This document shows positions 36,275 through 45,860 of a DNA stretch of 64,000 bases, one piece after another. Every line of letters starts with the position of its first letter. The stretch's first letter is position 1. The notes under the pieces are model-generated. The model did no database searches. It saw only the letters and a program-made list of their open reading frames with translations, and was not told the origin of the DNA. The stretch is from Diaporthe sp. PMI_573 (Eukaryota; Ascomycota; Sordariomycetes; Diaporthales; Diaporthaceae): assembly GCA_021399435.1 (NCBI GenBank), contig JAJTUP010000002.1, forward strand, positions 2,728,001 through 2,792,000, written 5' to 3'. Made by a program: the position numbers and the translations under genes.

Positions 36275-39200
36275 CTAACGTGAGGAGGCTGACAATGGCA
36301 ACGGCGTGGTGGTTGTGGCGCCGTGGACGGGGGTAGGCGTTGACGCTGCAGGCGCCGAAGGATGCACCGTAGAAGGCGCCTGCTTGTTTCTGAGGTAATT
36401 ATCTACCCGGGGTTTCAGGCTGTTGACGAGCGCGTCTTCCGCCTCTTTGAGGCCGAGCTTCGCGTTTTGAGCGGTTTGCGGGACGATCGTCTCCGTTGTG
36501 AACCCCAGTACACGATTCACCGCACTCATCACCAGGATCTCCGCCTGGAGCGGACCGAGCTGGGGTTTCAGTACTTGATGGCTAAGAGCCTTGTACCCCT
36601 TAATCACGTCGATAAGCTTCGGGTCCAGGAGCTGCACGTTGTCCACATTAGGGGCAGGAGTGCCTGGTGCCGGTGTAGCGCTTGAGCGGGACGGGACGGG
36701 ACTGTTGACGGATGGAACACTAGTGAGTTGGGCACCAGTTGATGATCCAGATGGGTTGCCCGCGCCAACAGCTGTGCTGGTATGAGCGGTCTCTGGAGCA
36801 GTAGGCGAAGCTGCCGCGGGGTCGGTCGAAGCAGGTCCACTGGCCGACGAATCATTACGACCAAGCGTAGGGTTTCCACCCACATTGGTGCCATTTTGAG
36901 TGCTGGCGGTCGCAGTCAGAGATCCATTGACTTGACTCACGGTGGTGCCAGAACTGTTGGGAGCGCAGACAGTGGGGTTTGAGCCACTGGGAGCAGAATT
37001 CGATGTTGCGGGCACCGGCGAAGGTGCCGCTGGGGCTGATCCGGGTGCCGGCGCCGGCGCGGTACCGTTCCCATTCGCTGTCGGCGCTATTGGAGGAGCT
37101 GGAGGCCTCGGTGGCTCCGTGGCGGCCGTTGATGCTGCGGTGGCCTTCGGCTTGGAGTAGGTCAACTTGTGTGTATGGAAAATGTTGATGATCGCCTTCT
37201 CGAAATTCTCGTGCTCTGGCGCCAGGCTCATGTCTGTTAGGCCCAGCCCACGATTGATGACAGACACGGCAACAGCGTATGGGCGTTTAACGCGGCCTTG
37301 GAGTTGCTTAACAACCTCACTGGAGAACTTCCCGAGGAAATCTCTCAGTGATGGCTCCACCGCGGGCCCCAAAGCTACAGGTGGTCCAGCGTTTGGTAGT
37401 GGCTGCGAGGGCTGCGGTAAACTGGGGGCTCGCTGATTCTGTTGTACCGGACCCGCATGAACCGTGGCTGGACCACGCTGACTTGTCGGTGGAGCGCCCT
37501 GAACAGGCCGTCCTGTGAGAGAGTGCTGGGCATGGTTCTGTATCTGGTGAGAGCCGGTGGCGGTTCCATGTACCACTTGTGCTTGTTGTGCCCTTTGATT
37601 GAATGCCGGATTGTAGGGATGCTGTTGGTTGCCTGGATACTGTGACCTCTGCGGTCCCACGGTAGCGGCATAGGTACTTGCCTGGGGCACAATAGCTGGA
37701 GGCGGCGGTTGCTGCGGTTGCTGCTGCTGTGGTGCTTGTTGCGGGAAGCCCTGGCGACTGGCAGCCTGCTGGTTCGCGGTCATGCCAGGATGGGTCGGAT
37801 TGGGCATGGGGGCCGGGTGCGCGTGGCCGCTGGGTTGATACCGGGGCATCCCATTCATCTGAGGGCCACCTCCAGCGGGAACCATGTGTTGGTTTGGATA
37901 TTGCTGGGGGTGTGGTGGTTGCTGATAGCCGTGGGCAGCGTTGAAGTTGCCGTTGTAAATTGGTACAGGTCTCGCCTCTGCGGCAGTGTCGCTTGGCTTC
38001 CGCTTCTTGCCTGACTCTAAGGGAATGCCTTGGACCCGCTTCCAGAGATGTGTTTCCTGGTTCTTCTGGAAGCAAAGACTTCCTATAAGATTGTGTCGAA
38101 CACTGCTTTCCCAGCCTTTGGTGTCGACGCAAAAATAGAAATACGGATAAAGCATTGCGATCCTCTTGTAGATTTGCTTCAGCGTGAGGCCGTCAGGATT
38201 CGCAGTCAAGACCTCGTCAATCAACATCTGGTAGTTTTTGTTGGGCTTTTGCAGCTTCTCTTCCGGCCAGTCCTCCTTGTTGCCCAACTCCAATGGTGGA
38301 GTCTTTGGCTTTTGAAGTCGCTTCTGTTTGTCAGCCTTGTCGCCCTCCAGATCCTCCTCTTCCTCCCCATCCTCATTCTTTGGTTTGCGTGGTTTGTATT
38401 TGCGTTTCTCTGGCTGGTCGCCCTCATCTTCAGGCCGGGGATGTTTCCTGGGCCGCCCAACCTTCCTCTTGATCGGGGGCTCGCCCGGCTCCTGGGGTGG
38501 GTTGTTTCTCTTGTCCTCCTCTTCGCGCTTCTTCTTGAGCTCACGCTCCTCCCTCTTGGACATGACGCCGTTCTTGGGAGGCCGCCCTGGCCCGCGTTTC
38601 TTGGGAGGCACCATGGCTTGTGGTGCATCCGGCACCGCCGATTGTGGACTGTCTTTGACAGGATCAGATTCAATCGTTGGCCGTATAGGTTCTTCCGGCT
38701 CGGCCTTGGGAGCACCGCCATTAACAGCTGGCTTGGGGACTGCGGACCTGTCGGCCTCGCCATCTGAATCATCCGAGTCATCTGTGTCGAGCATTGCAGT
38801 CGCACTAGGGTTCATTGCCGGTAGTGATTCCTCGTCGTCTGTGTCTCGCATGTCGCTTTCTGCACGGGAGTTGGAAAAGTCAAGACTCATCTTCTTGCCG
38901 CCCTCATAGTAGTCTTCATTGCCCAACTTCCCATCTTCAACACCACGGATGGTGAATATGAAGCCAACAGCTTGGATTTGGAGGTGAGAACCAGAGCGGA
39001 GTGTGACGACCTCGTCCTTGTGGTAGAGCCTCTCTTCACAAAAGAAGCCATTCCTGCCAATGGCTGTTGCCTTCCAGACGCGATGTTCTTCGTCATACCG
39101 TATCTTGAGATGATCGCGCGAGATGCCCTTGGAAGTCTCAATGATGTCGGGGCCAGCACCATGGATGTCAATTCTGGCCACATGATCGGATGAAGGGCGG

Positions 39201-40375
39201 AGATTCTCCATGTCAACGGGTACCGCTCCTGGGGTATGGTCGATATATTGCCGACTGCTGATGACATTACCAGGCCCTTCCGCGGCTGGTGTCTCTGGCC
39301 TGGGTGAAAACGCATTCTGGCCATTTTCCACTGTCTTACGACGCTTGGAGGATCTTGACCTCCCCTCGCCGTCCGACTCGGGGCCCAAAGCGCCGCCCTC
39401 CTGACTGACGTAGGATCTGCTGTAGTGGCCGCGCTTCTGGGGTACCGCTCCCGATACGTCGCCCTTGGTCTCGGCACGTTTCTTGTTCTTCATGGCTCTT
39501 TTGTAGACGCGCTGGTCTCTCCCTATTATTGTGGTGTTTGTTGTGATTGCGACGTAGGTATCGGCAAATTCGAGGCGTGCCATTTTGTCGAAACCAGCCC
39601 CGTCTAACTCTGGTTGGTCAAGTGAGGCCGCATCGTCATCCTCAGACATGTCATCGCCGTTTCCGTGTGGGACGCTGACGCCAGGTCGGTACACATAAGG
39701 TTGGAACGTGAATGGTCCCGGGAGCTGCCAAGGAACAGACAGGTCTGCACTGTAGAGGTCTGCGGGTAGGTTCTGGACGAAGTCATGCGGGATGTCTTGT
39801 CCTAGCATGGCTACATCAGGGCTGGCGAAGTCGCCGGAGAGGCCGTTTACTGCGTGAGGTTCGACTGTTGTCACTGTGTCGGCCGCAACAGCAGCAGCAG
39901 CAGCAGCAGCCTCCCCTGGAGGTGCAACATGCTCAGCAGTCCCGGTCTGGTTCGGCTGCGGTGGTACCTGGTCAGTGTTGTTCAGCCAGTTGTGAACAAG
40001 ATCAGCGGAGTTGTTTTTGCGATCATCGTCGGCGTGGCGGCGCGGCGGGACGCCATCGTCGGGGGGTGCGGAGGGCTGGACAGGATGCGCCGGTTGGTCG
40101 GATGATGGGGGCAGATTCCTGGGCGGCGCCCGTTCTTGGTTCGTCGTGGTTGTCGTATCGTCGACATGGTTTGCTTGAATGGGCGTTTGCCCAGAGGGTC
40201 TTTCGCTCGGGGGCGGGGTCTTGGAGGGGTTTGACTGGGCATCTGCAGGTTGGGGTTGCGACTGGCCTTGCGGTTGCGGTTGCAGTTGCGGGTGCAGTTG
40301 CGGGTGCGGCTCCGGCTGTGGTTGCGGTGTACTGAGGTGACCGCTGGGGCCATCCTGAGAGTGGGACGAAGTCAT
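36275..40375 (-). CDS. FHA, AT-hook and forkhead domain transcription factor (FHL1-like)
   Basis: This is an intronless frame of 1366 residues. The first 250 residues are Pro/Gln-rich with a poly-Ala run coded by GCT/GCA repeats. An FHA domain appears in two parts: residues 262-290 with the IIGRD motif, and 395-478 with GISRDH and GRNGFF; about 100 mostly charged residues separate them. AT-hook-like motifs follow at about 593-601 (RGPGRPPK) and 638-646 (KVGRPRK). A divergent forkhead domain lies at about 708-785, with NYQMLIDEVL, IYKRIAMLYPYFYF and WESSVRHNL. The C-terminal half is low in complexity, with two conserved-looking helical blocks near residues 1040-1110 and 1270-1340. FHA plus forkhead architecture suggests relatives of yeast Fhl1 or Fkh1/2; Fhl1 controls ribosomal protein genes. 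Assignment to Fhl1 rather than Fkh is inference. Confidence 0.88.
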   Translation of the reverse strand: MTSSHSQDGPSGHLSTPQPQPEPHPQLHPQLQPQPQGQSQPQPADAQSNPSKTPPPSERPSGQTPIQANHVDDTTTTTNQERAPPRNLPPSSDQPAHPVQPSAPPDDGVPPRRHADDDRKNNSADLVHNWLNNTDQVPPQPNQTGTAEHVAPPGEAAAAAAAVAADTVTTVEPHAVNGLSGDFASPDVAMLGQDIPHDFVQNLPADLYSADLSVPWQLPGPFTFQPYVYRPGVSVPHGNGDDMSEDDDAASLDQPELDGAGFDKMARLEFADTYVAITTNTTIIGRDQRVYKRAMKNKKRAETKGDVSGAVPQKRGHYSRSYVSQEGGALGPESDGEGRSRSSKRRKTVENGQNAFSPRPETPAAEGPGNVISSRQYIDHTPGAVPVDMENLRPSSDHVARIDIHGAGPDIIETSKGISRDHLKIRYDEEHRVWKATAIGRNGFFCEERLYHKDEVVTLRSGSHLQIQAVGFIFTIRGVEDGKLGNEDYYEGGKKMSLDFSNSRAESDMRDTDDEESLPAMNPSATAMLDTDDSDDSDGEADRSAVPKPAVNGGAPKAEPEEPIRPTIESDPVKDSPQSAVPDAPQAMVPPKKRGPGRPPKNGVMSKREERELKKKREEEDKRNNPPQEPGEPPIKRKVGRPRKHPRPEDEGDQPEKRKYKPRKPKNEDGEEEEDLEGDKADKQKRLQKPKTPPLELGNKEDWPEEKLQKPNKNYQMLIDEVLTANPDGLTLKQIYKRIAMLYPYFYFCVDTKGWESSVRHNLIGSLCFQKNQETHLWKRVQGIPLESGKKRKPSDTAAEARPVPIYNGNFNAAHGYQQPPHPQQYPNQHMVPAGGGPQMNGMPRYQPSGHAHPAPMPNPTHPGMTANQQAASRQGFPQQAPQQQQPQQPPPPAIVPQASTYAATVGPQRSQYPGNQQHPYNPAFNQRAQQAQVVHGTATGSHQIQNHAQHSLTGRPVQGAPPTSQRGPATVHAGPVQQNQRAPSLPQPSQPLPNAGPPVALGPAVEPSLRDFLGKFSSEVVKQLQGRVKRPYAVAVSVINRGLGLTDMSLAPEHENFEKAIINIFHTHKLTYSKPKATAASTAATEPPRPPAPPIAPTANGNGTAPAPAPGSAPAAPSPVPATSNSAPSGSNPTVCAPNSSGTTVSQVNGSLTATASTQNGTNVGGNPTLGRNDSSASGPASTDPAAASPTAPETAHTSTAVGAGNPSGSSTGAQLTSVPSVNSPVPSRSSATPAPGTPAPNVDNVQLLDPKLIDVIKGYKALSHQVLKPQLGPLQAEILVMSAVNRVLGFTTETIVPQTAQNAKLGLKEAEDALVNSLKPRVDNYLRNKQAPSTVHPSAPAASTPTPVHGATTTTPLPLSASSR

Positions 40376-42938
40376 CGCCGGTGGCTATCGACAGCTTGCC
40401 CGTGGGGTATACATGAGATGCGATCTGGGGTGGTCGTTGTAGGGGAGTACATGTGTACAGCTGAGGATGCAACGAGTACGCAGTCGAGCTCAAGAAGTTG
40501 TAGGTTCAAGTGCTGCAGGGAGGAGTAGATGCGATTAGATGCGATCGACGACGGGGGGAGGTGGAGCCTAGTGGGGCACTTTCCTGCCGCAAAGTTGACG
40601 GCAACCGGATGGCCAATGGTCTTCACCCATGGTGGGAGAGGGCCCACTAAAAAGTTTGGGCTCCGATGAATTGGATGAATTGACGGTGCAGCTCAGAGCC
40701 AGGCCAGGCCAAGACCAACTGGGCTAGGCTGCCCCGGGCTGGTGACTAACTCTCTGTCGAGGTGCATGTGGTCATTGGAGTCATCTTCTTGTGGCAGTAC
40801 TTGGGTAGCTACCTAGGTACCTTGCCTTGCCCTCCTCTTTCCCAGTTGGCATCTTCACTCACCAGAGACTGGCCAGGCATGACTGGAAGACAACTGCATA
40901 AGGTGGCAGCTTGTCATACGGTATCTCCTGTGCCTCTTGTGCCGCAATGCATCTTTTGTACTTGTATATACCTCCCTGGCTGTGAGAGCATGGAGAGTGA
41001 CCCCAGAGAATGGGCAGGTTCGACTAGTAGTCCATCATGTACACCAGGCACCAGGGCTCGGGCAAGTGGCGCATCTGGTCCTCTAGTACGGGGGTCCAGA
41101 GCGACAAATGTCCAAAAGGTCGTTTCTCTAAATTCTTCTCATCTCATCAGATATAGATTACTTTTTATACCCTCTAGACTGCGCTACTCCAGACGCAGCC
41201 GGGCTCTCATGCTGCATATCAATCTCATACTTGTTGTTCTTGTCAGCAACATGTCTCTGACTGTCGTTGCAATCAAACGGTGTGTTAGTCAGGATGGGGT
41301 CGACGAGGGGGAATTGTACTACTGTAGCAAACCTCAACCTATGGCTTCTCCTCCTTATAAACCTCCTTTCAACCGCAATATTTTCGACTTCGAATTTCTG
41401 TATGCAGTTATAGGTGGCGCCGACGAGGGAAGACATTGACAGAGGCCATGAGAAAGGCCAATGGGTGGATATCGGAGTGCCCAGCCTGCGGAATCTAAGA
41501 TATACAAGCGCTTGGAGGAGATTGACGTGGCTCTCTCTAGCCATTACTTGCTTGCTAATCCATCTCTTGTGAGTCTAGATGTGATTTTCATATCAAAGTT
41601 GCTGCAACAAGACTCCATAGTGCTGTCTATTTCAGAAGTGGTGACAGATTTATCCAGGTACAATTTTGCTATGTTTCAGTCACTCACCTCCTTCAACTAT
41701 ACGGTGGCTGTCGTCAAAAGCTCTTTTGAAAATGATGCAACCTGGATCGTTGCAACGGCAGAGAAAAACCACGTCAACAAACCGGGATGGGTGACATCAA
41801 CTGAGGGACATGGTGTCCTTGTCAACCCACCAGACTGAGACTTTCAAGTTCATGCTGTTATCACGAATATGAAAAGCGTTGCGACTACCGGCGAGTATAT
41901 CTTGAAGAGCATTCCACAGTGTCTTGAGTAATATGTAAGCAAACGACCGAATTTTTTCTCTTTCTTTCCCATTACTAACGGACATGATCTGCGAATGGTT
42001 TCAGCCGGTGGGGTTCGATCATTCTTCGTACGACTGGCCAGGGTCGCTTGCACATCTTGGTCATGGGCATGACTGACGACTGCATAACTACGTCAGGAAT
42101 GCGCAGAACCTTCTGAAATCGACCGAAGCTAATGCATCCTCTCATCAAAGAGACTGGTTCTGTTTCATTAATCTTTCAGCCAACATCAAGCATGGCCGGA
42201 GAATTTGGGGGGTGGGGCTACGTCGGCCCGTCGGCCTCACGTACTGACGGAAGGGGGGGGGGCCTGAACAATGACGGTCAGGATTCCAGATTCGAACAGC
42301 CTAGATCGCGGCACAGTGATTCAATGTTCACTGAATAGTATTGGAGGTTTGGCTGATTTCGCTTCTGGTTGTACTGGACTGAATCCTTCTAGTCTAAGCT
42401 GCAGTACCTAGCTACATGCAGCCCAGTACAGGCCATGTTTTGAGTCGTTGGAGTAGGCAAGTAAATCCTTTCCGCCCAGCCACCAACGGGAGACTGCTGC
42501 GGGATGGTGAGAAACCCACCCGGGTGGCCTGGGCCGATTATGGCTCTCTTCAGTCCTGCCAAAAATAGATTGAGATCCGATTCGCTATTTGGTCAGATGT
42601 TCATACTGTGCTTCAGCCTTGGGCTATCGATGACTACACAAGTGTTGTTATATTGATTAACTTGTGTGGCCGTTTGTCCAGACATTTGGGTTGTCAGTGC
42701 AGACTTCAGGGATTCGGTTATTGGAAGTATTGATGCCTCATCTTTGGTACCCGTGTTGAAGATCTTGATGTCGAGTTGCTATTTCGAGCTGGCTAGCATG
42801 GGTACCGTTCTCATTTTCCCTCAAGCTTCACACGGAGCTCATGTCAGAAAGTGTAGATCTCATGCTGGCGAATTGGATAGCATGTTCCGAACCGGGGGTT
42901 TTATACACGCCCCATCATAATACTATCCTAGCTGCTGG
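40376..42938. other. Long intergenic region without supported genes
   Basis: The stretch upstream of the forkhead regulator holds a palindrome TACCTAGGTA at 40810-40819. Open frames at 41158-41544 (minus) and 41461-41838 (plus) overlap and have no family match. A G-run lies near 42250. Composition is mixed and becomes more AT-rich after 41130. No gene is supported. Confidence 0.45.
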
Positions 42939-44038
42939 CTACTTTTTAACTGCCATTACCCCTCCAATAGCCGCCCAATTATCCAGAAGAGAATCTGACT
43001 TCAGGCCTGGCCCCCAGAGTGCATCAATCTTGGCCGCGGTCTCTGCGCTCAAGGGCCCTTTTTGAATCGCAGCAATGTTGCTGTTCCACTGCTCAATAGT
43101 GGATGCGCCGATGATGATCCCATCACCCAATGAACCATCCAACGCGGAGTTGTGGACCACCCAGCGATATCTACACGTTTCAGCAATCAGCAAATGCATT
43201 TGAAGACGAGGATTATGGAATGAGAGCTGACAAAGTTCAGGAACACACTCCGAAGGAGGGCTTACGCCATCTCTGAAACCGAAATGCCCTCAGCCGCAGC
43301 AATTTCGTGCCACTTGTCCAGGGCCTCCAGAGCATTGGGCTTGTCATACATGAACTGATAAACCATGCCCAAGAAGGCTGTTTTTTCCCACCAGCCAGCA
43401 AATGATTGGTCACGGAATTGTTGAGACGTCTTGGCCAGGAAGCCGCCCGCGATGGGGCTATAGGCGTAGAAGGCGATCTTGTGCTGGCGGAGGAGGGGCA
43501 ACAGTCGGTCCTCTGGTAGACGGGCGACCGCGCTGTAGCTGCCAGTGAAGACGGATGGGAGCACGAAGCCCTTCTCGTTGCAAACCTGGATAATCTCCTC
43601 GACTTCGTCCGGGGTGTAGTTGGCGAGACCAAAGCGCTTGAAGGCGCCCTCCTTGTGAAGGGCGTCGATCCCTGAGAGCGTGTCTTCAAACGAGACACGG
43701 CGGTCGGGGCAGTGTATGAAAAGAATGTCGATCTGCTGCACGCCTAGCTTGCTCAAGCTGTCCTTGGCCTGGGTGATGACGGCGTCCTTGGTGGCGGGCT
43801 GGGCTGGGTGGGCCCCACCGAACACCTTGGTGCCAATCTCAAAGAGCGACGGGAACTTCAAGTCACCCAGGTACCCTTCAGATTGCTGGTAAGCAGCTGC
43901 GGTGTCAATCTCGTTGACCAGGCCCTTGGCCTTGTTGTCCAGCAGGACATCGAGCCATGGCTTGACGTCTTCGTTAGAGTTGAAGCCGTGGTCCTTGGTG
44001 AAGAGGCCAGCGCCAAAGACAAGCTTAGGTGCAGCCAT
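42939..44038 (-). CDS. Aldo/keto reductase
   Basis: Two exons, 44038-43266 and 43170-42939, encode 334 residues. The ATG at 44038 (CACCATGGC context) was chosen over an upstream in-frame GTG. The AKR catalytic tetrad is visible: Asp and Tyr in NEIDTAAAYQQSEGYLG, Lys in FEIGTKVFGG and His in DILFIHCPD. NADPH-binding segments include SPIAGGFL and GIIIGAST. The overall layout matches the AKR7-type (aflatoxin-aldehyde reductase-like) group, which reduces aldehydes and dicarbonyls in the cytosol. The 95-nt intron (43265-43171) is phase 2. The gene lies beside an O-methyltransferase relic, but nothing indicates a working secondary-metabolite cluster. Confidence 0.94.
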
Positions 44039-44515
44039 GGTGGGGTTTGCTGGATGTATCACACTGAGTGCACAAGAGCTTTTGCAATGGAGGCAAGTTG
44101 GGTCTAATAAGTCTGTGGGCTTGTTGGACGGTGGGTGTAGGAAGGATTGATACTTGGGTCCTTACTTACTGAAGTGGGAAAGTCTGACAGGGTGCTACTG
44201 CACTAGCAACCAACTGCATGCTGTCCAACATGAACAGGCAGCCAACCAGTGCTCTTGGTTACGGTGGTATAAGGCTCTTAGACCCCTTTTCACAAGCGAC
44301 CATTAGCTCCATGCCAGTCTGTATCTCAGTGAGGAAGTTGGGTTTTCACATACTTTCCCGCCACCCACAGTGAGCACTTTAGGACACCAGGTGACTTTCC
44401 GTTAGATATTCAAGTGAAGCCACAAATTCCGAATTCCAACATTTCCAGTAGGAAATTCAGATTCCAAACTAGAGAAACTGAGAGGAGTCAATGTCCAATA
44501 TCTATCTGTCTCTAT
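44039..44515. other. Intergenic region between aldo/keto reductase and methyltransferase relic
   Basis: This 477-bp region holds the promoter of the reductase gene. No gene, repeat or RNA was seen. Confidence 0.5.
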
Positions 44516-45076
44516 TCAAGCAGCCTTTCGGCAAACGTACGTCCATCGCAGTCTCGTACGTCCGCTCATCCAGTTGTACGTACACGTCTTTACGATCTCG
44601 AGGCCGATATCATCAAGCAGTTCTCTCCACTCTTCCTTGGTCCGCTCTGCACTAGCCAGAGACGAAGACATTGTAAGATCTGTCGAAGCGGCTGTTGCAC
44701 TTACACCGGGCCCTGGCAATACCATCTCATCAATAAGCAGCACGGAATCAGCCGTCATGGCCACTCTTGTGTTCTCGAGAAGCTTACGAAGATTCTTCGG
44801 GGATTGATTTTGCAGAATTGCGTGCAGATAGTAAGATTTGGCGCCTGTATCATCAAAACCGGTCAATGTGGCTGAGGAAACTAGTGAGAAGCCGCACTGA
44901 AGCATTTCATGCTGCAGCAGGATTACAGTTGCGTACGTAGGACTGGTTGAGGCGTAAAAAAAGTCGGGAGCCGTGTTCTCAACGCCGAGGCTGGGAAAAG
45001 CTTGAGCAATTGAATGTGGAAGATCCTGCAGGAACACACGGGCTGGTAGGTCGGGGAATTCTTCTTTGAATTGCAT
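44516..45076 (-). pseudogene. Truncated fungal O-methyltransferase (Methyltransf_2) relic
   Basis: An open frame of 186 residues matches the C-terminal part of SAM-dependent O-methyltransferases: EEFPDLPARVFLQDLPHSIA, then GAKSYYLHAILQNQSPKNL, AMTADSVLLIDEMVLP and RTKEEWRELLDDIGLEIVKT. The N-terminal dimerisation domain and glycine-rich SAM loop are missing. The usual catalytic segment (His-Asp-Trp after the YYLRNIL block) reads Gln-Asn-Gln, so the general base is lost. A stretch of about 27 residues before GAKSYYL looks like unspliced intron or insertion; splicing it does not restore frame with any good donor. The fragment sits next to an AT-rich island, consistent with decay after rearrangement. 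A short alternative product cannot be excluded. Confidence 0.75.
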
Positions 45077-45260
45077 GCACTGATGGCCAATAGTGCATGA
45101 CTTGGCTGATGGGGAATCCTGGTTCCATTCTCACATTGGGAAAAGTAAGTACAGTCGTACATTTTCACAATGATCGGTCCTTTCTTCTGGTTCACAAATC
45201 CAGAGGCTTCGGCCACACTGTGTTTTTTATCAACTGTTTTTTGGTCTGTCTGCTATCTGC

Positions 45261-45434
45261 TCAACCTTCCGACTGCTCTTCCCTGAGCTCATGCACAAAG
45301 TCGACAACGGCTTTGTACATCTGCTCGTGCTTCTCCTCCGGCGGGACCTTAAATCCTGCCTGTTTTCTCTTACCCTTTAATATCTTTCCAATCTTTTTAG
45401 AAAGATCTGGGTATCCGATAACAAAGTAATATAT
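45261..45434 (-). pseudogene. Unidentified C-terminal coding fragment at edge of AT-rich island
   Basis: The minus strand is open for 57 codons and ends KHEQMYKAVVDFVHELREEQ plus three residues and TGA. It is Lys/Glu-rich and looks protein-coding (KKIGKILKGKRKQAGFKVPP), but an in-frame TAG closes it upstream, where the sequence turns abruptly AT-rich. It is probably the surviving 3' end of a gene or mobile element whose remainder has been mutated. Family not recognised. Confidence 0.4.
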
Positions 45435-45860
45435 CTAGAGTAATAGAAGCTCTGTAATATTACTATGTTTATTTATTTTATTGCGAATACTGTCTTTGCT
45501 GCTTTTTAATAGTTTTATAATATTATCGCGAAAGTCTTGTAGGTAGGCTTGAGTAAATCTTTTCTTTATTTTGACTTCTATTAAAGTTAGCTGTATGCTT
45601 AGATGTAGGCCATAATCTCTATAGGCTTACTTAGGGAGAGTTTTCTTAGGATCTTATATATATGTTGATATAGATGTTAAGGGAAAGAGATATTGATTAA
45701 GACTGTAGCTATGGGATTAATTTTATATAGAGACTGCGTTAAGAGACTATTTTGGTCTTTGCCGTATAACTGATTGCCCTACTATTAGTCTTAGGCTACT
45801 TGTGTCGACAGTCTATAGCGCCGCCAGAAGCGGTCTTGCTAGCCTCGTCTGTACGGCTGT
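45435..45860. repeat. AT-rich island, probable RIP-degraded repeat
   Basis: The sequence changes abruptly to TA-rich, stop-dense DNA (many tata, ttat and aata tetramers) and returns to normal composition near 45860. There is no open frame of note. In Pezizomycotina such islands are usually transposon copies mutated by RIP. No terminal repeats could be recognised. Confidence 0.55.

Noticed and set aside
38030..38767. 245-codon plus-strand open frame with hydrophobic runs
   Set aside because: It lies antisense to the FHA/forkhead gene and the Leu/Val/Phe runs are reverse reads of Lys/Glu/Asn-rich codons.
42010..42050. A GGTTCGAT stretch reminiscent of a tRNA T-loop
   Set aside because: No matching acceptor stem, anticodon arm or D-arm could be found around it.
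44414..44875. 153-codon plus-strand open frame over the methyltransferase relic
   Set aside because: It is antisense to recognisable methyltransferase sequence and has no features of its own.
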